64,000 bases of DNA, from the NCBI GenBank assembly GCA_950295325.1, contig OX485803.1, positions 10,168,001 to 10,232,000 on the forward strand, written 5' to 3'. The position numbers were made by a program, and so were the translations under genes. Below are positions 1 to 13,109 of the stretch, piece by piece; within the stretch, counting starts at the first letter, position 1; each line of letters begins with the position of its first letter. The notes below the pieces were generated by a model. It was not told the origin of the DNA. It was given only the letters and a program-made list of their open reading frames with translations, and did not search any database. The stretch is from Polytrichum commune (taxonomy: Eukaryota > Streptophyta > Polytrichopsida > Polytrichales > Polytrichaceae).

Positions 1-1255
1 CTACAAAATATGTACGCAAGCTAATGTCATCTCCATTTAATGAAGTTTTCTTTAAGTTTCACTTAGAAAAGAATTACACAAGATCAAGACCTTATAGGGA
101 AAAGCCAACCATATGGATGAGTTGTTCAACTTTAAGTCAACAATTTTGCTTCATGAAAGTTTCAGAAAACGAGCTTACAAACATCACTTTATAACATATT
201 TAGAAAGTACACAAAACCAAAGGCATAATAAAAGTTAAAAGGTAATGGATGTACCATGATGTGGCCTTATTCTTGGCACCTCCAACTCCCAGTCACAATT
301 GTGACCATTGTGTTAAACTGGATCGTGCATCTCCTACCTGATTACAAAACAGTTGGACCAACACTGTAGGTATTGTGTGGTGATAGGTCCATGTCCCATG
401 ACAGCCAATTTACTTACAGACAAATTTTTGAATGGGTTGATCTAATTATTGCTGGTTCTGTGAATGGATTGTTCGTAATTTTTGACATGCATTTGAAGTA
501 TGAAAGGGAGTATGATGGGGATGACATGCGCATAAGTTAAACACGCATGTATCAGTAATATTTCATAAGCTCACATGTCCACAAATAGCTTCAGGTTAGG
601 GATGCACGATCCCACTTTGGAGGTGGTTAAGATTTGAGCTCATATGCAACATCATGCACGACATATGATATTCTCATGCGCAACATTGTAGCTGCTACCC
701 ACTAATTCAGTTCCGGTTAATAAGCTTCAACCTCTTTAGCAACAGCAACATCAGCAAGTGGAGGGATTGCAATGATAGATGTCCTCAGCTCATAAATATT
801 CAAGATAGACCTCCAATTGTGACCACTAAATGTTTCCAATCCTCATGTTTGGAGGTAAACTTATGCACAATATTACAGTTCACCACAACCACATTTTCTC
901 AACTATGTAGTGTTCAAAAACTGCGAAAGAAATTAAAGTAGCATTCTACAAAACCCATAAAGCCAAAGAAGCCACGAGTAGATTGATAACACAATGTGTC
1001 AGAAGCAAGTAATGAACACAGAAGAGACACCGACAGTGGCAAAAATCATCCCACAGACACTAACGCCCACGGTTTTTGATTGTATAACAAAAAGTCGGGT
1101 ACACAACCTCCAAAACCTAACACCTAAAACATCAAAATAGTTTTACTTCCTGTACAATCAAAAAAGATAGTTCACCTTCTATACATATTCTCCTTCACTG
1201 TCTAAACATAGAGATCTCATGCCTTGTCACAGTGACGTATTTCGGAGTTGCATAC
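1..1255. other. Intergenic sequence 3' of the SOUL gene
   Basis: AT-rich sequence with no open frame of note and no recognisable RNA gene or transposon end. The part nearest position 1,255 would include the 3' UTR of the minus-strand SOUL gene. I see nothing else in it. Confidence 0.5.
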
Positions 1256-2474
1256 TTACTCAATGGGAACCATAACCTCGTTGGTCTTGAGGAACCATGG
1301 TGTCCATGGGGGATTGTATCGTGCTAACAGATGCTCCCCAAGTATCTTGTAACCGTCGGCTTGCAAAGCAGCTTTCAGTTTCTGCAGCTGTTGCTCTGTT
1401 AATTTGTCATCTGCAGTGCCACTAAATGTGACGACTCCATACCTTTTTGCCGGAACCTCCTTCAGCTTTACACGGTCATCAGTCGGTGTGGGTGCATTCT
1501 CCATTGTGTATTTAGAGGGTAACACAAATTGCATGGTGACCAGGCTCTTCTCCTGAGCACCCGCTGATTCCTCCTTTGTGATGACAGGGGCTGTCATTGC
1601 AATCTTTTCAGGGCCACCTGCACAAACATTTTCAGACGAAGTCAATTTAACCAGCCCACAAATTCCAGCTCGACCTTCATAGTGTCTCTGTATAGTCATC
1701 CATTGAGAAGGTGAAAATACAGTGAACTATTCTATCCACCTGCATACTTTCATGTTTTTAAAGGATTTCACTTTGGAAATGAAATCAGAGACCCCAAATT
1801 AGTCTGAGGGGGTCCAGTTGGAATAAATTGGCCTTCAACCTATGGAGAACTCAATTTTACTAAAGCCTGTTCATCCAGAATGAATTTAGCTAGGCACCAC
1901 AAGGAACTTGGACTGAAATAGAACTAGTTGGAGCTCGTGCCATCCCACGTCATTGAAAGCCAGCCGTTTTGGAACTTTAGATGGCAGTTGTGTCGATGCC
2001 ATACGCCCTCACCATTCCAAAGTTCCAAAATGTATAATAGATTGCAACATAGAGATCTGAATTTTTTTTTAAGCCACTTCTCCAATTATGGCAATTGTGA
2101 GCAGATGGCAGGAAAAAACCCTAAGTGATGAAGACATACTCCTCTACAATGTTGACCTTTTTAAACAGCAGTATTCATATGGAGTGAGAAGATGGTTTTA
2201 GATGCTCACTGTGCTCTTGAGTAATAACTGGCGCAGTCATGGCAATCTTTTCTCCACCTTCTGATCCTTTCTTATTGCATGGTGTCCCAATAGCACCAAT
2301 GTAGCCCGCAAGTATCATAAACCCACCATCCCTCCCCCTCTTCATTTCCTTTGGGTCATATGTGACTTCACAAACCACGGAAGGCTCATACTCCCTAATT
2401 TCAATTTCATTCTTCCTCTCTAAGGTCTTGTACTTAGGTGTTTCCACCGTGATTTTTCCAAGCATCATCCCCAT
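1256..2474 (-). CDS. SOUL/heme-binding-like protein, two exons
   Basis: The CDS joins complement 2210..2474 and 1256..1617, giving 208 residues. The start is the ATG at 2474 (MGMMLGKI), which matches the usual start of cytosolic plant SOUL proteins of the Arabidopsis At2g37970 type. Exon 1 ends with one base before a GTGAGC donor at 2209, and exon 2 begins after a GCAG acceptor, so the junction codon is AGT (Ser89). Residues 8-60 hold the SOUL start (VETPKY, EIREYEP, GGFMILAGYIG). The peptide KIAMTAPVIT occurs twice, at about 76-85 and 93-102, once on each side of the intron. The C-terminal half has VTMQFVLPSKYT, the RYGVVTFSG stretch and the conserved end LLARYNPPWTPWFLKTNEVM. The family binds heme or other tetrapyrroles, mostly in cytosol or plastids. 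Ligand and location here are inferred from the family only. No transit peptide is evident. Confidence 0.9.
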
Positions 2475-5400
2475 TGTGCACAAGCTTCAGCAACGGCCGA
2501 TTAACTGGGAACGTGTCCTGCATGATTACATGTGAAGTACTGTCAGGCAAAAATTATGCATTCATGCAAAAACATGCTCACCTCACCTGTCAAAAGCACT
2601 CAGAGAGGTTACAAGACCGAGAATCATCAATTTAATTGCATCAAAGGCTTCAAAATCCCAAGTGCTCAGTTGATTGTTAGTACAAGACTATAAGCTTCAG
2701 ACCAGGAGACATGAAGATGAGAAATTACCCAATATACCAAGTTATTATCTAAACCTCAAAATATACTATGTACATAAGAGTTCACAGCTGTAACATAACC
2801 CAAAAGCCACCAAGGTAAACCCTCGAAGCCATATACATTCAATTTTTTTAATGCCCACCATTTCTATTATAGAATGCCTCTTTCAACAGTGTTTTAGCTC
2901 CATACATTTTAGTGAGCCGCAGGACTTCTCAGAGAGGTCCTCTCTAACATATTGATGGTTTGGACATATGTATATATATAGAGACGGCTTGTGGGTGGGA
3001 CGGACAGTCGCATGTGACCTTGCCTTAACAGGTTTAAAAGCTGAGTATAGAGGCCCGTTTATGGCTCCATGAAAGCGATGCTCTAACAGGTGTTTTCAAC
3101 AGTTTCTGCTACCTAGGTAATATATAGTCATAACCTGACATAAATGATCTGTTTAGAGAGGACAAATGACAAGGTTTACAAGCACAAAGTACGAGAGGCC
3201 CAAATTCTCATGCTCTGTTTGGACCACACATTCAGGACAAAGACCTATACTTCATCATCGTATCCTGCACGGATGAAGTGTTGTTTTTTAAAGGAAAAAA
3301 CCTTGAAAACATTTAGATTTCAAGGAGAGGTTTCGATTTCAGTAAAATCAATATTTAAAATAAAAAAACGAGATCCTCAACATTTCTCATATACTGTTAA
3401 ACCACACATTCAGGATAAAATCCTATACTTCATAAACGGATACTGCACAGGTAAAACTTAAGTGTTTTCAAGCGCAAAAATCTTTTGAATTTCAAGGAGT
3501 ACGTGTCAAGTCCAATAAGATCGATTTAAAAAAATGATAAAAACACCAAGTTCCCGAACATTCCTCATGTTTTGTTTGACACACACATTCAGGACAAATA
3601 CCTGTACCTCATCAACGTATCCTCTGCGGGTAAACTTGTGTGTTTTTCAAGAGCTAATCCTAAAATACTTTTGCTACTAGGTATCAGGTTCAGTAACATC
3701 GTCAATTATTAAACCCAGAAAATCGAAATAAAACATAAAGAAGATCCTCAACATGTATGGGGCTTTTGACCTTCCTTTCAGTTCCTGTTCCCGTGCACGT
3801 AGTACACCTTGGACAGCGGCGACTTATTCAATAAGATACTTCTAGAGCTAAACCCTCAAACACATCATCGTGAAACTCCTCTACTAACTTGACAATCAAA
3901 AGCAGTAACTTAGGTCTTGCATCTGCAGGTTCCCCAGAAACAGAGGTGTGCCATAGGTATTCTGATGCGTACCATAGGCACAGCTCTCATCTGTTCATGT
4001 GCAAGGCTGGAAAGGCTAACTTACCAAAAGACCTACTTATAAACCGATATCAAATATTCCAAGTCTAGCAAAAAAGAAACAAAGTGATGACTTCTTCTTT
4101 GCTTCACTACCCAATTATGACAGAAGCAAAGCACAGTAATTCCACTTGTGACATAAACCCTCAAATGGTATAAGCATGATATACAATCTTATGTTGGAAG
4201 ACATGGAAGCATACTAAATGCAAGCATGTCTGTCACGGATCAATGAAGTGCAAGAAAAGTTCCAAACACTTTGAAGACATCTGCAGGAGTAGGAAACGGA
4301 AAATCTGGCCTCACAAGTCACATCCAAGGAATTCCAAACAAGAAAACATGCTGCAACAAGAAATGAGAACCTACTAACCTTTCTGAGAATCAAAGGTCCG
4401 ATAAACCTAAGATATGATACTCTGGAGCGGCCGACTAGTGTTGAGATTGAATCGAAAGCAACACAATAACAATCAGGTAAGACCAGGTAGTCCGATAGCA
4501 ACTCTCTTGCTGTTGTTCTCCGTAAAACAGGCGGGTCATTTGAATTTCATATGTATGTGTCCTAAAGGCCCCTGGTGCAGCTTTTGTAGTGCACTTGGAT
4601 GGATAGAGCGCATTGCCAAGTATGTGGTGAAGGTTGTGCTGACGAGACACCAGATGGCGTGCCAGACAAGCCCTGACGTGCCCACTTTTTGGAAACCCAC
4701 AACACTGTTTCCGTATGTCTTTACAGGACGGCGTGATCCACCCGGCCCATCCATACAAAGTGCAGAACCTCGGCAACCTTCCTGTACTTTCCAGTCACAT
4801 AAACTGTAATAACCTCGACCAAATGAGTTCTATTTTTCTTAATAAGGTGTTTACTCAATTTGAGTAAATTTCATTAGTGCACTTAAATGTGATTATCATG
4901 TTTCTGGCAAACATGGGCTTCTTCCTACCAATCAAAATTGCAATTGAGCATATTCATTCCAGGCTCACCGCTCCCTTGTTCAGGAACTCAAGTCGAGTGA
5001 GAGATACAAGTTTGTATGTATTGGCAAGCTGAGATGTGGATTGTCGTTGAGGTCAAGTAAAACCCCAGCAGCAAAACATTGTAGTCTGCACAAGGTAAAT
5101 AGGTTTTAGTCGCTTGCGAAGTATGGCTTTAATTCATAGAGGGTAATCCTGCTTGTCATCTTGTTTGTCGCCTGTTCCATTCGACATTGTCACCATGTAA
5201 AATCCATGTGGCCTCCATGTAAGTAGTACTTGTCCGAACCTGGCATTCATTTCTAATTGTGAAGGACAATTAAGGTCAAGCATATGCTTGTTCCATGAGA
5301 CATTCATTCATTTCAGTGCGCACAATGTGAATTCACCAGAAGGGCAGATCGGTCCTCAGCCCTGAAGAGTGCGCCACAAACGTAGCTCCCGTCTGACAAT

Positions 5401-5536
5401 TGTTGATGTAGCAACGATCTTGAGGAGTAAAATGACACTTAGCAAATGCAAACAAGCAGCAAGAAATTCTTTACACACCCTTCGGTAGTAGGAAATTGCT
5501 AAGCACACGATACAAATTCAAGAACCAGATTCCTAA
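2475..5536. other. Upstream region of SOUL and intergenic DNA
   Basis: No recognised gene. Short open frames on both strands between 4214 and 4809 overlap each other and match no family I know. The region contains a tandem repeat (listed separately). The stretch just above 2474 should hold the SOUL promoter and 5' UTR, but I could not identify a convincing TATA box. Confidence 0.4.
3195..3760. repeat. About 178-bp tandem repeat, roughly three units
   Basis: The phrase ACACATTCAGGA recurs at 3226, 3404 and 3583, spacings of 178 and 179 bp. Each copy is followed by an AAA-C-CTATACTTCAT-like stretch and preceded by a CTCAACATT-like stretch. A partial further unit starts near 3743. The copies are diverged. 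The unit length is in the range of nucleosomal satellite repeats, but three copies is a short array. Confidence 0.75.
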
Positions 5537-6174
5537 TTAGTTAGGCTGCTCAATGTCCAATTCGAATGCATCCCAATCAAAACCCTTGGTTGACAATCGG
5601 CGGCAATGGGCTGCATTCGTGGAACCTCAAATTCCCCCACATTGCCATAACGATGAACACAAGCTCCGACCAAGCCCGCGAAATAATGATTGAGAGATAA
5701 GCCTGCCATTCAATAACCCTTCTCTTTGGAAAATCCATGGTGGTTCCATCTGCCATCAACCAAAACTGGACCAAAATTGTCCGAGTCTCGTTCAAATAAT
5801 CAGAACACCTTCCTGAAAACCAACAATTTGAGGGACGAAGCACCTGTCACGTCGTTGTAATTTGGCAGTGTACATAAATTTCGTCATTAATAATTATTTG
5901 GACTGGTATTGGCTGCAGCACCCTCTAATTTCTACGCCTATTGATTTTGGCACATCACCACGAGAGCACATGAGCCTGAGTTAGAAGGAATCAGACTCCT
6001 CTCGATGTGTCCTGTTGTAAGAATAGACCTACGACATACAGATACACCTTGTCTCAAATAATTGAGCCTCTTACCCAATCTGTAAGTGTTCAGAGCCGTA
6101 TGAGCAAGAGGACTTGAAGCAAAAGAGTAGAGTATTTGAAGAGAAGAGAATGATCGGAAGCTAGAAGTGTTCAT
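5537..6174 (-). CDS. Possible 62-residue organelle-targeted protein, two exons
   Basis: Not recognised. An ATG at 6174 opens MNTSSFRSFSSLQILYSFAS, rich in Ser, Leu and Arg with few acids, as in plastid or mitochondrial presequences. A good donor (G then GTAAGAG) ends exon 1 at 6075 with one spare base. An acceptor at 5627-5626 opens exon 2 (5625..5537) in the matching phase, giving STNAAHCRRLSTKGFDWDAF and then ELDIEQPN and a stop. RRLSTKGF resembles a presequence cleavage region, followed by a short acidic mature part. The acceptor has a weak pyrimidine tract and other acceptors lie in the intron (for example near 5830 and 5715), so the model could be wrong. It sits between CDC6 and SOUL on the same strand. 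Confidence 0.3.
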
Positions 6175-6703
6175 CTTACTCGGACAGTATACCTTGGTTT
6201 AACTGAACAGATGCCATCCTTTCTGAATGCATATGCATGTGCATTACACTCTTGGTTTGACCGAATCGCATTCTGAAAAAAAACACAATGTAGACTTTGT
6301 GCACACCGACCAATCACTTTAATATTCTGTTTCAACATAATTTGAGCAGTTGTGCAGTCTGAGTGCAACGCTCCCCTGCTACAAGGAATGAGTGTCCAAG
6401 GTGGGAGCAGCTGACAAAGACTCGTAGCCGTGTGGGAGGATGACACCATCTCCTCCCATTCATAGCTCCTGTTCCTTCCTGTATAGAATGTATTGCAACC
6501 AGCCACAATATGTGGATAATGAATCAAAGACATATCTTAAATGTAAACAATCTCTCTTTGTCCTACTCTTCAATTTGAGGGTCCAAATGTTCATCCTGAT
6601 GTTACTTCGAGATATGCAGTGCTTTTCTCAAGAGTAGGCCCTTTCATTTCTTTCATAGCAGTCTGGTTGATGGCAGAAAGTTGATCCTCTCTGGATGCTT
6701 GGA
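6175..6703. other. Intergenic, 3' of CDC6
   Basis: Gap between the CDC6 stop and the putative small gene. It should hold the CDC6 3' UTR and the promoter of the small gene. No domain, RNA gene or repeat seen. Confidence 0.4.
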
Positions 6704-9700
6704 TCAAGATAAACTGTTGCGGAAGAATCTCACAGCCTGCCATTCACCGTAAACACAAATTATCAGAGATTCCTTTATTGGAGAATACTATATGGAGGAC
6801 TATCTGTATGAAGGATTCTGGTTACGGAAGGAGAAGACCTGCTGCAGAGAGCGAGACGGTCACTCCTGAAGCTCAGAAGACTTATCTTTGTGGCTTTCTG
6901 ACTTGCAATGTGGAACCCATTCCAATCAGAGATAATTTTAAATTTTTAAATTTTTAAAACTAAAAAAAACTAAAACAACAAAACAAAACAAAACCAACCA
7001 AAAAAATTAAAATTTTAAAAATATCTAAATAACTTTCGAATGCAATCTATCAATCTGTTAGTTCTGGTAAACTTCCATGGTCAGCTGTGGAGAGGTGTTG
7101 TAAGAAGAGATCCAAACCTGTAATGCAAAGACAACATCATCCTGGTTCACTTGCAATGTCACTCGGCGGAGCCTGTCATCCCGGCATTCACCTAGCTTCA
7201 ATAGTGCCTGTCCATGGATGTAAACAACACTCTGATTATATGATGACAAAAACATTGCTGAGAAAAAAGATGGATATCCTAGCTGTATTTCGAGAATTTG
7301 GAACCATTGTGATATATTTCTGATACCATAGACATGTGAGAATGCATGTCAGAAATAAAGTCTTCAGTGTCCTCAGAAAGCCCACACAAACAAAAGGAAA
7401 AAGTATCTTCTTGCCGTTGCTCGAAGACCAGGGTAGAAGGCTGTAGAGCAGTATTAACCATACTCATGAGCATTGGATATGAAGGAAGATAAATCATTTT
7501 AAGGACTAATACAAAGACAATAGTAAAGGACTAATACAAAGACAAGAGTCCATTGTAAGATAAAGACAACATAAGTATGCTCAATCAATGTCCGAGAAAA
7601 ATGGAACTAACCTGATCTGCAAGCACTCGACACATACTTGAAAACTCACTACCAGCAAGGGCATGCATTGAGTTTGATTTGCAGAATTCCAAGTATGACT
7701 TGTTGAGCTGTCACACCGCACCATTCATATTAAGCACAAAAATTAGCCTGGCACTAGGCGATCACATCTATACAGGCAACAGCTGGATCATACTACAAGA
7801 AAACCTTAGAAGATCTCAGGCAAAGAAACCTGAAGAGGGATGCATTTGCTCATATGTTCAAACTCCAGAAAATTGATGTTCATGCAGATACACTGCAACT
7901 TGGCACCATGAAGTAAAGCGATGAAATTTACCTCCCCAAGTGTTGCATCTTTTTTAGCACGACGAAATAAAAGGACAGCTGAACAGAGAACCATCTGCTC
8001 CACCGGACATTAGTGTATGCAGTCAAGCCAAAGACAATGAGTCCAAAAATGTTACAGGTATATACTATTTGAAAAATCTCACCAACTCAAGGTATGGGCC
8101 CGACCAGAGCACAGAGAGTTATGAGTCCTGCTCTACAGTGAGTAGACCAAATGCATACATAATAGCAACTTCTGTAAATTGACTTTAGAGAGTGTCTGAT
8201 ATTTCTTTGAACAGTTCTAAATCACAACCCATTATATTATGTAGAAGTACATTACTTCCCTTCAAAGTGAGATATTGTCATTTACTAGTGTCTCTTGAAC
8301 GATAAAATTTATTCCGTTTCTTCATAAGCCTAGTGTAGTCAGAGCTTCACACTCATCACCAATTATATTGAAGTTGAGAAGATGTTGGATAGAAAAGCTG
8401 TGCTCAACCAATTCCAAAATGACATGCCTGGCACTGAGTGCAAGCTAACAGATTGATGGTACATATGATTTACGATACCTGCTGGTGCTGGGGCAAATTC
8501 TGAATGGTTTCTACAACTGGAGATCGAAATGTACGTGCCAGTGCCTTTGCCATGTGGTCTATTCGGACCTGCAAGAAATTGTTCGCTAAATTTGACATTT
8601 CCACATCAACAAAAGAATCTGCCTCTTCACAACCAAATCAGGACGTCATAATAATGTGACAAAAGCTATCACCTATTCATACATGCTCGAACAGCTACCA
8701 ACAATAGCAAACTAAGACCAGGCAGAATCTCATTGACATTACCAAATTTGGTAGCACGCCAGAAGTTGAGCGTTGACAGAGTCCTGATGGCTCCCTCTCA
8801 GGCAATGAATGCACATCTTCCTTTGTTTTGTTTAACTCTGCATTCAGCTCTGTCTCGAGGATTTCTAAGGCACTCCTACACACATATCATTGTCCAGAGG
8901 AATAGAGAAACATAAACATCAGGAATAGAGGAGCAAGGAGAGCATCCACTGCATGTCCAGATGGTCAATTCTCAAACACTTCTGATACTTACCTGCAAAC
9001 GTGGAGGGCCTTTCTCATGTCCCCAGATGCTGCTGCTACTTTCTGATGTCAATAAAGAATTGCAATAATCAAAGTCACCTCCATTTATCTGAAAGAACTA
9101 AGTGCAACATGGGCAATCCATGACGAACCACCAAGAAAATTTTTAAATCAAAAAAGAAGTATTTAAGAGGTTTCTGAACTACCTTAGTACAAAAGAAAGA
9201 TGGCACGGATGATTATGAGGTCCTTACTGATCAGAAATCTCCATAAACAACTTCCATCAGGATGATCAACCTGACGCTACTTCATGAAAGTCCTTGCTAG
9301 GGTAATCAACATTGAGAATTGCAGTAACTGCAATCAGTTTAGTCTCTTACTCTTGCACATAGCTCCAATGCTGGCATATGAAAAACTGTGAACGGAACCT
9401 CCTGAAAGTCCCACCAAGTACAATAGTTTATTATCTTCCATTGCATAAGATAAGAAACTATATACTCTGCTATATTGTGAAAGTTCAAAAGTTTCTATTC
9501 TAAAAATCAATTGGAAATTATGAGAGGACCTTCAAGCGTTGAGTCAAAACTGCAAGAATCTGATCCTTAGTATATGCCGGGAATGTGACAACATCCGGTT
9601 TGCCTGGAAACACAATAGAATCTTAGCATAAAATATGCTAGAAATAACAGAAAATTAGCAATCCCTGAGCCACAGAAAGATGTCAGATTGCTTAATATCC

Positions 9701-12700
9701 TGCAGATAAGTTGTTCAAGATAAATGAAAGCCAAGGAAGGGTCTAGAACCTGGCTCATTTCATGCAGAACCACTTACAATTTAGTGACCAGAGTTTTGGA
9801 AGAAAGCGGTCCGTAAGGTCAATCGCATTTGCAATACCTGTTGACAAAGTCATATGAGTTCAACTCCTAAATTTCCAAAGCTTCTACACAATCTTCACGG
9901 AACAATAGTGTGATTTTTCACTGAAAACTTCTCAAGGACCAGTCTTGGCTTCTGATTAAAGAATACTCCACTATTGTGTTCCATACAGATATTTGTAGCC
10001 ATCCTATAAAGTATGACACGTACTAAAGCTGTCCAATGAATCTATGTCGCACAATCATATCAAGACAAAATTGTCATTAGCAATTGAGTATTAGATAACT
10101 GTGAAATTAGGTACCAGCAGAGTCAGCTGATCACGAGGTTTGTCCAATCTTGACAATAGTTTCTAATAAATGCGTCAATTGGAGTTCTAGTCCACTTTTG
10201 TCTAATTTAGGCTCATCCCATCCTCCATAAGTACAAATTCCAAAACCAGTCATGGGAGAATTTTTTATTGATCTTCTTTGAAAGAGATACATAATTTGAT
10301 CAATAATCTAAAACATGCTTGATTAGAGCATTTTCAATCTCTACTATCAAGTGAATGTTAGCTACTATGAACCTAATTAGCTTTTAAGTCAATTCACAAT
10401 GTACAGCTTGCAATTGTTGCTGAGAAATGCACTTGTATACCACAAAGTCCTCAAGTTACTCTTACAGAATGATCCAAGCCACATGGCTCTGATTTGGATT
10501 TTGGACATCAAAAAGTAGAGCCAATTGGTCGGCATACTAAGAACAAAGTATTAGAGCTTTGTCAATTGTCTTTCAATAAAAGGTGACAGCATTTCACAAT
10601 AAATAAGAGGAGAAACACATCCTAGAGTTAACAGTTTAATTACACATGCAAGGCTGTGCAGACTCTGAATAGTTGCATGATTTGATTCGTCTTACCAATC
10701 AGGATGCAGCGTGAGTTTGTGTAAGTAGGAAGTCGGAATAAGTCATACAGGACGTCTTGATTTCTTGTGATAAGATAGTCCATCTCATCCACAAGCATCA
10801 ACCTTCCACATCAATCACATGCAAGTTATTGTTGCTTCCATATTTTGAGGTACCAGAACTACAACTGGCAGCAGTTCAATTGTATCTCTAAAACATGCTA
10901 ACTTGACAAAGTACAAAATTTGCACAACAACCAAGTATCCTCGAGAAATGGAGCACTCACAACATTCTTTTAGGCGATGCAGCTTGTGCCTGAGAAGTGT
11001 CACAAACTCTCTGTCTTATTTCTTTCAAGCACACTGACCAGGATTTCTGGCTCCCCTCTTCAGACTCTTTACAATTTAGTAGTTGCAATACCTGGATGTG
11101 GTGGTATACAATCAATGAGAAGTGGAGGTATAAAGGACGCCCCGAAATAAAAATGTATGGTTTGCCCTTTATAAGAGTCAAAAATGAGTATGAACAGGAT
11201 CACCACATGTGGCGCACTCTGACTGAGGGACCTTGAATGCAAACTTCCACCTGACTGTTGCTCTTATGCCTATTAGTAACAGGGAAGTCCAATACTGTTG
11301 TCGTCTTAATAAGTCATTTACCCCAATTAAAATCACAAACCTTAGTAAATAATAAAAATGCCACTGAGACAACATCTCAGCAACAGTGACCCTAATCTTC
11401 ATTGAACCCATTCAGTAGTGCACAAAGAACTCAGGCACGAAGTGACTCAGGTTCTTGTTAGTCAATGACTCTGTCTATTTGTAATAAGACCAATATTGCA
11501 AACCATCATGAGAAACAAAGGCAGGAATACTGAGTCTCTCAAGCTACTGAGTTGATCATTGCCCTGACAACCAGAAACCAAGACATTTCCTGCAGGTGAC
11601 TGATACCGACTCTTTGTTCATAGAGTAGACTTGGCCTGACTACATTAGCCATTACCTTTTGGTATATATTCCGAGGATCTGTCAACGTTGTACAGTTGAC
11701 AGTTATGACCTCTGGAGTAGGTAAGTTGGCCTGCAGAAAATCCTTCTAGTTAGCTACCAGTCGCATTTCAAAGTACGAACTGCATCTTGGGCCTTTTGTG
11801 ATTCAGTTAGTCAAACCTTCTAAACAACGCAAGCTTATTGCACCATCAGATGGGAGTGTTTCCGTATCGAAGTAATGAAGCAACTTGACGATCAAAGATC
11901 AGGCATCCCAAACAGTCATAGCATAGAAGGTACCACATTACCTCCGATGCCCAGGATACACAAAGGGACTTTATCTGCTCCATTGTCAGAGACTTTCCAG
12001 TGCCAGGGCAACCACAAACATACAAGCTGCCAGGAATCTGTCCCACTACTGATGCTTTACAAAACCCAACTACTTTCTTTTGTTCAACATCCCTGCATAA
12101 GACTGATGACGGAACTGCTGATAAATGCAAAGCTTTTTTAACAGTCAAAATATGAGAACCATCTGCAACATACGCAGACCAGCACTTGTTAGAAGTTGTC
12201 CTTACAGTAGAAGCAGCCTAAAGTTACCATGAAGAAAAGTGAACACTGCTGTAGCATTGTTACAATCGCCAGAAATAATACCCTCACATAAAATTTGAGA
12301 AAGATATGTAGCAAGTTCAAAGAATCCCTTCTCCAAGAGAAATATATGGACAAGCATAACAAGCACAGACAATATAGTTCAAGCAATGATAGACTTTCAT
12401 GTCAGCTGCAGCCCACTTTTTTGGCATCCTGCCTACCACCTATACCTTACAATACACCCTAAAGCACCTAGGATATCTGTCCAGTACAACAATCTTTTGA
12501 ACTTCGATCATTATTTGAGTGTCATGCTATGTATCCAACTCACAAGTATAATGTCAAATACACTAATCATGCAGCATACTGTTAGTTTTGTTTCAGTCAA
12601 CATAGGACAAATGGTGTACTATCCAAATCATAAGAGACAGGACAAAGAAAAGAGGGTCAACAAAGTTTCCTCACTATCCATGAAAGATAGATGAAATATA

Positions 12701-13057
12701 GACAGGCCAAGAGAAGCAGTAATGGTGTGGTCAATACAACAAGCCTCCTAAAACAAGATATGACAGATTATTTGGCACCATTGATTATGTGCTACAGACA
12801 TTTGATGACCAACAACACAACAAGGTGATGAAGTCCTTTTGCAGCAAAGGTTAGCTGACACAGTTATGCTGTATGGAGACACCAAACAAGACTCCAAAAC
12901 AGACAGCAAGTATGTGGTGATGATCTACTATTCTCCTGTACACCACATTCAGCACATGACAGATAATTAGAGCAGAACTGAAATTACCAGTTGGGTCCCA
13001 TAATGTGGCACTTGTACTGCAAGGCTGGAGGTTGTTGAGATCACTGCCTGACCTCAT
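6704..13057 (-). CDS. CDC6: CDC6 origin-licensing AAA+ ATPase, 15 exons
   Basis: CDC6 works with ORC and CDT1 to load MCM2-7 at replication origins in the nucleus. Exons (complement): 12988..13057, 11942..12162, 11656..11730, 10961..11091, 10696..10802, 9778..9837, 9530..9603, 9351..9401, 8993..9042, 8743..8875, 8479..8568, 7932..7994, 7612..7707, 7118..7207, 6704..6736. All phases agree and give 447 residues. The conserved core starts at ALHLSAVPSSVLCRD (34-48). Walker A is GCPGTGKS (74-81), Walker B is LMLVDEMD (167-174), then RCILIGIANAIDLTDRFLPK with the sensor-1 region. The lid has ALELCARKVAAASGDMRKAL. The C-terminal winged helix covers the last 110 or so residues and ends AVRFFRNSLS. 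The N-terminus is uncertain: 13057 is the first ATG of an exon open to 13109, and plant CDC6 proteins usually have a longer regulatory N-terminus, so an upstream exon may be missing. The intron 7 donor is GTCCTC, an unusual context. Confidence 0.9.
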
Positions 13058-13109
13058 GTGATTCCCGTTCCACGAGTCATTCCCACGCCGTTCCTTCACG
13101 GGCGAGAAC

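Noticed and set aside
1256-2483. Two separate SOUL genes or a tandem gene duplication
   Set aside because: The two pieces are the two halves of one SOUL protein. Splice sites and phase join them, and only the short KIAMTAPVIT motif is repeated.
4214-4809. Cluster of overlapping frames on both strands
   Set aside because: None shows family motifs or a splice structure. Mutual overlap suggests chance.
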